Translations under genes and position numbers: made by a program
Notes under the pieces: model-generated
Seen by the model: the letters and a program-made list of their open reading frames with translations, nothing else
What the model was told of the DNA's origin: nothing
Databases searched by the model: none
NCBI GenBank assembly: GCA_010092805.1
Contig: JAADYY010000143.1
Span: 1-5,145 of the forward strand
Reading direction: 5' to 3'
DNA from: Chloroflexota bacterium
GTDB taxonomy: Bacteria; Chloroflexota; Anaerolineae; Aggregatilineales; Phototrophicaceae
DNA length: 5,145 nucleotides
Part shown: in pieces, positions 1 through 5,145 of the stretch
Numbering within the stretch: position 1 is the first letter of the stretch
Layout: each line of letters begins with the position of its first letter

Positions 1-882
1 GCCGGCAATACCAGCCTGGAAGAAGTCGTTATGGCACTGCACACACGCGCGCCGTTTTATCACCTGGGCACCAACATCAATACCCAGGAGATCATCAAGA
101 CCAGCCGCATGGTCAGCAATTACACCGGGATGCACGTGCAGCCGAACAAAGCAATCGTGGGAACGAACGCCTTCGCGCACGAAGCCGGGATTCATCAGGA
201 TGGGGTGCTCAAGCACGCCAGCACCTACGAGATCATGACGCCGGAAAGTGTCGGTTGGTCGCAAAGCCGCCTGGTGCTGGGCAAACACAGCGGACGACAC
301 GCCCTCAAGATGCGCCTGCAAGAACTCGGTCACGCTGATCTGGATCAGGAGCAGCTCAATCAGGTTTTCGCACGCTTCAAAGCGCTGGCCGACGCCAAAA
401 AGAACGTGACCGATGCCGATCTTGAGGCGCTGATGGCCGATGAACTGCTCAAGCCGCAGGAATATTTCCGCCTGGAAGACATTCAGGTGACCTGCGGCAC
501 GATGGGCATGCCCACCGCGACTGTCAAGCTGAGCAACGCCGACGGCGCGGTGTTTGTGCAGGCCGCGGTCGGGGCCGGGCCAGTGGATGCCTCGTACCGC
601 GCGATTGACGCCGTGATCAACCTCAAGAACATCTTGATCGAGTACAGCGTTCACAGCGTCACTGAAGGGATTGACGCGCTCGGCGAGGTGACGGTGCGCA
701 TCGCCGACCCGGAAACGGAGCGCTCGTTTGGCGGCTACGGCGCGGACGACGATGTTGTAGTGGCGAGCGTCAAAGCGTACCTGGCCGCGCTCAACCGCAT
801 GATCGCGGGGTTGGGCCTGGGCGATTACAAACCCGAAGGCGAAGCCGCCACGCTCAACGTCACGCGGATGCAGCTTCAGTAA
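1..882 (+). CDS. leuA: 2-isopropylmalate synthase, 3' part (5' end outside window)
   Basis: LeuA condenses acetyl-CoA with 2-oxoisovalerate to give 2-isopropylmalate, the committed cytosolic step of leucine synthesis. The reading frame is open from base 1 (it begins AGNTSLEEVVMAL, typical of LeuA), so the ATG at base 31 is an internal methionine and not the start. The 293 visible residues are roughly the last 55-60% of a usual LeuA of about 510-530 residues. They contain the barrel end with NAFAHEAGIHQDG (visible residues 56-68; the two His belong to the family's metal/active-site region) and LVLGKHSGRHAL (91-102). The C-terminal LeuA regulatory dimer domain runs from about 155 to 285, with DIQVTCGT (160-167) and GAGPVDASYRAID (191-203). 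In the family this domain binds leucine for feedback inhibition, so inhibition is expected but not shown here. The gene ends in TAA, 158 nt before leuC. The identification is firm; only the N-terminal catalytic part is unseen. Confidence 0.96.
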   Translation, partial: AGNTSLEEVVMALHTRAPFYHLGTNINTQEIIKTSRMVSNYTGMHVQPNKAIVGTNAFAHEAGIHQDGVLKHASTYEIMTPESVGWSQSRLVLGKHSGRHALKMRLQELGHADLDQEQLNQVFARFKALADAKKNVTDADLEALMADELLKPQEYFRLEDIQVTCGTMGMPTATVKLSNADGAVFVQAAVGAGPVDASYRAIDAVINLKNILIEYSVHSVTEGIDALGEVTVRIADPETERSFGGYGADDDVVVASVKAYLAALNRMIAGLGLGDYKPEGEAATLNVTRMQLQ

Positions 883-931
883 CGGCATTCACTAGGATCC
901 ATCAGCAAGCAGAGTCGGAACACATGGACGT

Positions 932-993
932 GTGGATGTGTCGTAGGAGCGCAAGTCGTAGGATCGCAAAGTGATGCGCGACGGCACATCCAC
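932..993 (+). other. Long hairpin in the leuA-leuC gap (candidate 5' leader RNA element)
   Basis: Bases 932-944 (GTGGATGTGTCGT) pair with 981-993 (ACGGCACATCCAC) over 13 consecutive positions: 12 Watson-Crick pairs and one G-U pair (941/984). Inside it, past a small asymmetric internal loop (945-948 opposite 980), 949-953 (GCGCA) pairs with 975-979 (TGCGC). That leaves a 21-nt terminal loop. There is no T-tract after the hairpin on either strand, so it is not an intrinsic terminator. It ends 30 nt before the leuC Shine-Dalgarno site. What is seen is the pairing potential. A role as a leader regulator, RNA-stability element or processing site is inference, and an old intergenic repeat is the main alternative. 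It matches no riboswitch or T-box motif that I recognise. Confidence 0.6.
940..969 (+). repeat. 15-base tandem direct repeat, two copies
   Basis: GTCGTAGGAGCGCAA (940-954) is followed immediately by GTCGTAGGATCGCAA (955-969). The copies match at 14 of 15 positions, differing only at G949/T964. The repeat lies in the 5' arm and loop of the hairpin at 932-993, so its two GTCGT segments can both pair with ACGGC at 981-985. It could be a slippage duplication or a fragment of a dispersed intergenic repeat family. Two adjacent operator half-sites are possible, but nothing supports a specific protein. Confidence 0.8.
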
Positions 994-1023
994 CAAAAGC
1001 AGAGCAGCACACATAGAGCGGCA

Positions 1024-1030
1024 AGAGGAG
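1024..1030 (+). promoter_or_regulatory. leuC ribosome binding site
   Basis: AGAGGAG is a good Shine-Dalgarno match. It lies 10 nt before the ATG at 1041 and 7 nt before an in-frame TTG at 1038. The spacing slightly favours the TTG, while codon preference favours the ATG. The two choices differ by a single residue. Confidence 0.75.
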
Positions 1031-1040
1031 CCGAACCTTG

Positions 1041-2495
1041 ATGACGACAGTGAACGGACAGCAGCCACAAACGCTGTTTGAGAAAGTTTGGAACAATCAC
1101 CTGGTGCGCCCGCAGACAGACAGCGCACCAGCGGTACTCTATATCGATCTTCATCTCATCCATGAAGTGACATCGCCGCAGGCGTTCACACAGCTCCGTG
1201 AGCGCGGGCTGAAGGTGCGCCGCCCGCAGAATACCCTCGGCACGATGGATCACAGCACGCCGACGACGCCGCGCGGCCTCGATGGGATCATCCCAGTGGC
1301 GGACGCGCAAGCGTCGGCGCAGCTTGACGTGATGCGCAAGAACTGCGCCGATTTCGGCATCCCGCTGTTTGAACTCGGCACCGAAAATCAGGGCATCGTC
1401 CACGTGATCGGGCCGGAACAGGGCCTCACGCAGCCGGGGATGACCATCGTTTGCGGTGACAGTCACACCAGCACACACGGTGCATTCGGCGCGCTGGCCT
1501 TCGGCATCGGCACGAGTGAGGTGGCGCATGTGCTGGCGACCCAATGTTTGCTCCAGAACAAGCCGAAGACGATGGCGATCCGTGTTGACGGGCGGCTGAG
1601 CGAGGGTGTCGTCGCCAAAGACATCATTCTGGCGATCATCGCCAAGATCGGGGTGGGCGGCGGCACCGGCCACGTCTTCGAGTATATGGGGGAGGCGATC
1701 CGGGGCCTGAGCATGGAAGGCCGCATGACGATCTGCAATATGTCGATTGAGGGTGGCGCGCGCGCCGGGATGGTTGCACCGGATGACACGACCTTCGAGT
1801 ACGTCGCCGGGCGTCCCCACGCGCCAAAGGGTGCCGATTGGGATGCGGCGGTCGCTGCCTGGCGACAGCTCCCCACCGATGACGGCGCGACCTTCGACGC
1901 CGAAGTTGTGCTGGATGCCGACGCGCTCGTCCCGATGATCACCTACGGCACCAACCCCGGCATGGGCATGTCGATCACTGATAGGGTACCAGACCCAGAT
2001 CGCATGGGCGATCTCAGCCAGAAGCAGGCACTTGACAAAGCGCTACGCTACATGGATCTCCAGCCGGGGCAGCCGCTGCTCGGCAAGCCGGTCGATGTCG
2101 TCTTCATCGGGAGTTGCACCAATTCGCGCATTACGGATCTGCGGTTGGCGGCCCAGATGCTCGACGGGCGCAAGGTCGCCGACAACCTCCGGGTGATGGT
2201 CGTGCCTGGCTCTCAGCAGGTCAAAGCGCAGGCCGAAGCTGAAGGCTTGGACGAGATTTTCAAAGCGGCAGGTGCGGAATGGCGCGAAGCCGGCTGCTCA
2301 ATGTGCATTGCCATGAATGGCGATCAGCTTCAGGCGGGGCAATACGCCGTGAGCACGAGCAACCGCAATTTTGAAGGCCGCCAGGGCAAAGGCGGGCGCA
2401 CTTTCCTCGCCAGCCCACTGACAGCCGCCGCAACCGCGCTCAACGGCGTGATCACTGACCCACGCCAGATCATCACTGAACGGGAGTTGGCCTGA
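1041..2495 (+). CDS. leuC: 3-isopropylmalate dehydratase, large subunit
   Basis: LeuC is the iron-sulfur subunit of the LeuCD isomerase, an aconitase-superfamily enzyme that converts 2-isopropylmalate to 3-isopropylmalate via dehydration and rehydration. The product is 484 residues from ATG, slightly longer than the usual 465-475, mostly because of a few extra N-terminal residues. Visible motifs are HEVTSPQAF (41-49), TMDHSTPT (68-75), GDSHTSTHGAFG (139-150), SIEGGARAGMVAPDDTTFEY (235-254), GSCTNSR (357-363), GCSMC (418-422) and STSNRNFEGRQGKGG (438-452). The three ligands expected for the [4Fe-4S] cluster are all present: Cys359, Cys419 and Cys422, the last two in CxxC. No expected key residue is missing. 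The start could instead be TTG at 1038. The stop codon sits 2 nt before the leuD start, so the two subunits are probably translated together. The protein could also act on citramalate, given the cimA gene just downstream. Confidence 0.97.
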   Translation: MTTVNGQQPQTLFEKVWNNHLVRPQTDSAPAVLYIDLHLIHEVTSPQAFTQLRERGLKVRRPQNTLGTMDHSTPTTPRGLDGIIPVADAQASAQLDVMRKNCADFGIPLFELGTENQGIVHVIGPEQGLTQPGMTIVCGDSHTSTHGAFGALAFGIGTSEVAHVLATQCLLQNKPKTMAIRVDGRLSEGVVAKDIILAIIAKIGVGGGTGHVFEYMGEAIRGLSMEGRMTICNMSIEGGARAGMVAPDDTTFEYVAGRPHAPKGADWDAAVAAWRQLPTDDGATFDAEVVLDADALVPMITYGTNPGMGMSITDRVPDPDRMGDLSQKQALDKALRYMDLQPGQPLLGKPVDVVFIGSCTNSRITDLRLAAQMLDGRKVADNLRVMVVPGSQQVKAQAEAEGLDEIFKAAGAEWREAGCSMCIAMNGDQLQAGQYAVSTSNRNFEGRQGKGGRTFLASPLTAAATALNGVITDPRQIITERELA

Positions 2496-2497
2496 TC

Positions 2498-3109
2498 ATG
2501 GAACCGATTCGCACCTTTGACGGCAAGGTTGCCGCCCTACCGATCAACGACATCGATACGGATCAGATCATCCCGGCGCGGTTCCTGAAGGTCACCGACA
2601 AAGCCGGGCTGGGCGAGGCGCTGTTCTCCGATTGGCGCTTCAACAGCGATGGATCGCCCAAGCCAGATTTCGTCCTCAACCAACCGGAACATCAAGGGTC
2701 CTCCGTGTTGGTTGCGGGGCGCAATTTCGGCTGCGGCAGCTCGCGTGAACATGCGCCCTGGGCGCTAGTCGGCGCGGGATTCAAAGCGGTGATCAGCACA
2801 GACTTCGCCGATATTTTTCGGAACAACGCGCTCAAAAACGGCTTACTGCCCATCGCCGTTGATGAGGAGACACAGCAGCAGTTGTTCAGTTTGGTAGCGG
2901 AAGACCCGCAGACCCAGGTGACTGTCGATCTCGAAGCGCAGACGATCACACTGCCGGATGGCCGTCAGGTCACCTTCCCCATCGACAACTTTGCCAAACA
3001 CTGTCTGCTCAACGGCGTTGACCAGCTTGGTTTCTTGCTCGGCCTGGAGACCGACATCAGCGCTTATGAAGACAGCCACACCGCCCGTACGCAAACAACG
3101 GCGGTCTGA
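2498..3109 (+). CDS. leuD: 3-isopropylmalate dehydratase, small subunit
   Basis: LeuD is the swivelling domain 4 equivalent of aconitase and completes the LeuCD active site, contributing substrate-recognition residues. At 203 residues it has the length of the bacterial LeuD type of about 200 residues, not the shorter archaeal type of about 160-170. Motifs in order are NDIDTDQIIPARFLK (17-31), GRNFGCGSSREHAPWAL (74-90), FADIFRNNALKNGLLPI (103-119) and FAKHCLLNGVDQLGFLL (165-181). The last 14 or so residues (YEDSHTARTQTTAV) are a polar, probably disordered tail. The ATG follows the leuC TGA after 2 nt. A weak Shine-Dalgarno match, GGGAG at 2482-2486, lies inside leuC 11 nt upstream, which suggests translational coupling that would help keep the two subunits equal. 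The identification is firm. Confidence 0.97.
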   Translation: MEPIRTFDGKVAALPINDIDTDQIIPARFLKVTDKAGLGEALFSDWRFNSDGSPKPDFVLNQPEHQGSSVLVAGRNFGCGSSREHAPWALVGAGFKAVISTDFADIFRNNALKNGLLPIAVDEETQQQLFSLVAEDPQTQVTVDLEAQTITLPDGRQVTFPIDNFAKHCLLNGVDQLGFLLGLETDISAYEDSHTARTQTTAV

Positions 3110-3136
3110 TCCCACAACTGAAACGACTTACCAGAA

Positions 3137-3145
3137 AGGGAGGTG
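3137..3145 (+). promoter_or_regulatory. cimA ribosome binding site
   Basis: AGGGAGGTG is a near-consensus Shine-Dalgarno sequence ending 2 nt before the ATG at 3148, with the GGAGG core 4 nt away. It is the strongest ribosome site in the window and fixes the cimA start at that ATG. It implies independent initiation of cimA and not coupling to leuD. Confidence 0.8.
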
Positions 3146-3147
3146 CC

Positions 3148-4737
<1,590 letters not shown>

Positions 4738-4770
4738 GCACGCAAGCCGTGATCTGCTTGCTCAAACAGG

Positions 4771-4800
4771 CCGGGTGCTGCAAGATCGCACCCGGTTTTT
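4771..4800 (+). terminator. Rho-independent terminator after cimA
   Basis: CCGGGTGC (4771-4778) pairs perfectly with GCACCCGG (4788-4795) across a 9-nt loop. Five T residues follow directly, then ATT. The GC-rich 8-bp stem plus T-tract is a textbook intrinsic terminator, 34 nt after the cimA stop. A second, smaller hairpin just upstream is possible: GCAAGC 4742-4747 with GCTTGC 4756-4761. The terminator falls between cimA and leuB, genes of one pathway, so it probably reduces transcription entering leuB or marks the end of one transcript. Confidence 0.88.
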
Positions 4801-4824
4801 ATTGTGCAGTATCAGCTAGGGATC

Positions 4825-4830
4825 GAGGAG
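4825..4830 (+). promoter_or_regulatory. leuB ribosome binding site
   Basis: GAGGAG ends 4 nt before the ATG at 4835, slightly close but acceptable. It supports this ATG as the leuB start. I see no convincing -35/-10 pair in the 34 nt between the terminator and the ATG, nor clearly overlapping the terminator. Confidence 0.7.
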
Positions 4831-4834
4831 CAGC

Positions 4835-5145
4835 ATGAACGCGAAGATCGCAGTCTTGCCCGGTGACGGGATTGGGCCAGAGGTGACCGCTCAAGCGCTG
4901 ATGGTGCTGGAAGGCATCGCCGAACGGTTTGGGCATGAGTTTACATTTTCAGAAGCGCATATCGGCGGCATCGCCATCGACGAGACGGGATCAGCGCTGC
5001 CATCAGAGACCATCAACGTATGCCAAACCTCCGACGCGGTGCTGTTGGGCGCTGTCGGTGGGCCGCAGTGGGATGACCCAACAGCCAGCGTCCGCCCGGA
5101 GCAGGGGCTGCTCGGCATTCGCAAGCACTTCGGGTTGTACGCCAA
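4835..5145 (+). CDS. leuB: 3-isopropylmalate dehydrogenase, 5' part (runs off window)
   Basis: LeuB oxidatively decarboxylates 3-isopropylmalate with NAD+ to 4-methyl-2-oxopentanoate, the last pathway-specific step before transamination to leucine. The same enzyme type can process the methylmalate formed from citramalate. The frame starts MNAKIAVLPGDGIGPEV, the typical LeuB/isocitrate dehydrogenase superfamily N-terminus. LLGAVGGPQWD (70-80) and RPEQGLLGIRKHFGLYA (87-103) follow; the RPEQGLL-type segment is the region that separates LeuB from isocitrate and tartrate dehydrogenases. There is no stop before the window edge. 103 complete codons are visible of a usual total of about 350-365, so the catalytic Lys/Asp residues and most of the NAD site are not seen. 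The start is supported by GAGGAG at 4825-4830. Confidence 0.95.
   Translation, partial: MNAKIAVLPGDGIGPEVTAQALMVLEGIAERFGHEFTFSEAHIGGIAIDETGSALPSETINVCQTSDAVLLGAVGGPQWDDPTASVRPEQGLLGIRKHFGLYA

Noticed and set aside
31..33. ATG at base 31 as the start of a short LeuA
   Set aside because: The same frame is open from base 1 and already reads the conserved AGNTSLEEVV that precedes this Met in LeuA proteins, so the gene is cut by the window edge.
924..974. A 16-codon + strand frame (MDVWMCRRSASRRIAK) in the leuA-leuC gap, considered as a leader peptide
   Set aside because: A leu attenuator peptide should carry a run of Leu (or other branched-chain) codons. This one has none for Leu or Val-rich runs and only one Ile. 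No clear Shine-Dalgarno site precedes it, and the following hairpin is not a terminator.
883..1040. A sigma-70 promoter or T-box/riboswitch for leuC
   Set aside because: I could not find a -35/-10 pair with acceptable spacing, nor the T-box core sequence or another leader motif I recognise. Only the hairpin and the tandem repeat are supported.
876..1820. A 314-codon - strand open frame over the leader and the first half of leuC
   Set aside because: Most of it is the antisense of leuC, with no recognisable motif and no sensible ribosome site. It also crosses the leader hairpin. It is judged a shadow.
4891..5145. An 84-codon - strand open frame at the window end
   Set aside because: It lies antisense to leuB, whose + strand frame from 4835 has clear family motifs. 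It has no recognisable features.

Overview
The window is a stretch of a branched-chain amino acid operon, all on the + strand. In order it carries the 3' part of leuA, a 158-base leader, leuC, leuD, cimA, an intrinsic terminator and the 5' part of leuB. Every gene is identified from family motifs read directly in the translation. No mobile element, CRISPR array, tRNA, rRNA or foreign-looking gene is visible, and I see no sign of a wholly undescribed system. The more unusual signals are in the two longer intergenic gaps.

Organism: the DNA is GC-rich (by eye about 60%) with strong Shine-Dalgarno sites, so it is bacterial. A long CimA-type citramalate synthase inside a leuA-leuC-leuD-leuB cluster would fit a Chloroflexota (Anaerolineae-like) genome. 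Deinococcota, Cyanobacteria and others remain possible. The taxon is an inference from gene order and general protein character, not something the sequence proves.

Layout: leuA (1-882) enters already open and supplies the end of the catalytic barrel plus the C-terminal regulatory domain. The gap 883-1040 holds a near-perfect 15-base tandem repeat inside a 62-nt hairpin with a 13-bp stem, and I see no convincing sigma-70 promoter in it. leuC (1041-2495) and leuD (2498-3109) are 2 nt apart. cimA follows after 38 nt with a near-consensus Shine-Dalgarno site. The gap 4738-4834 contains a strong hairpin plus T-tract terminator. leuB (4835 to the window end) begins after it with its own ribosome site and is cut off by the window edge.

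How the genes work together: LeuA makes 2-isopropylmalate from 2-oxoisovalerate and acetyl-CoA, LeuCD isomerises it, and LeuB oxidises it toward leucine. CimA makes (R)-citramalate from pyruvate and acetyl-CoA. The same LeuCD and LeuB can carry that through to 2-oxobutyrate, the isoleucine precursor. The cluster therefore probably serves both leucine and threonine-independent isoleucine synthesis with shared middle enzymes.
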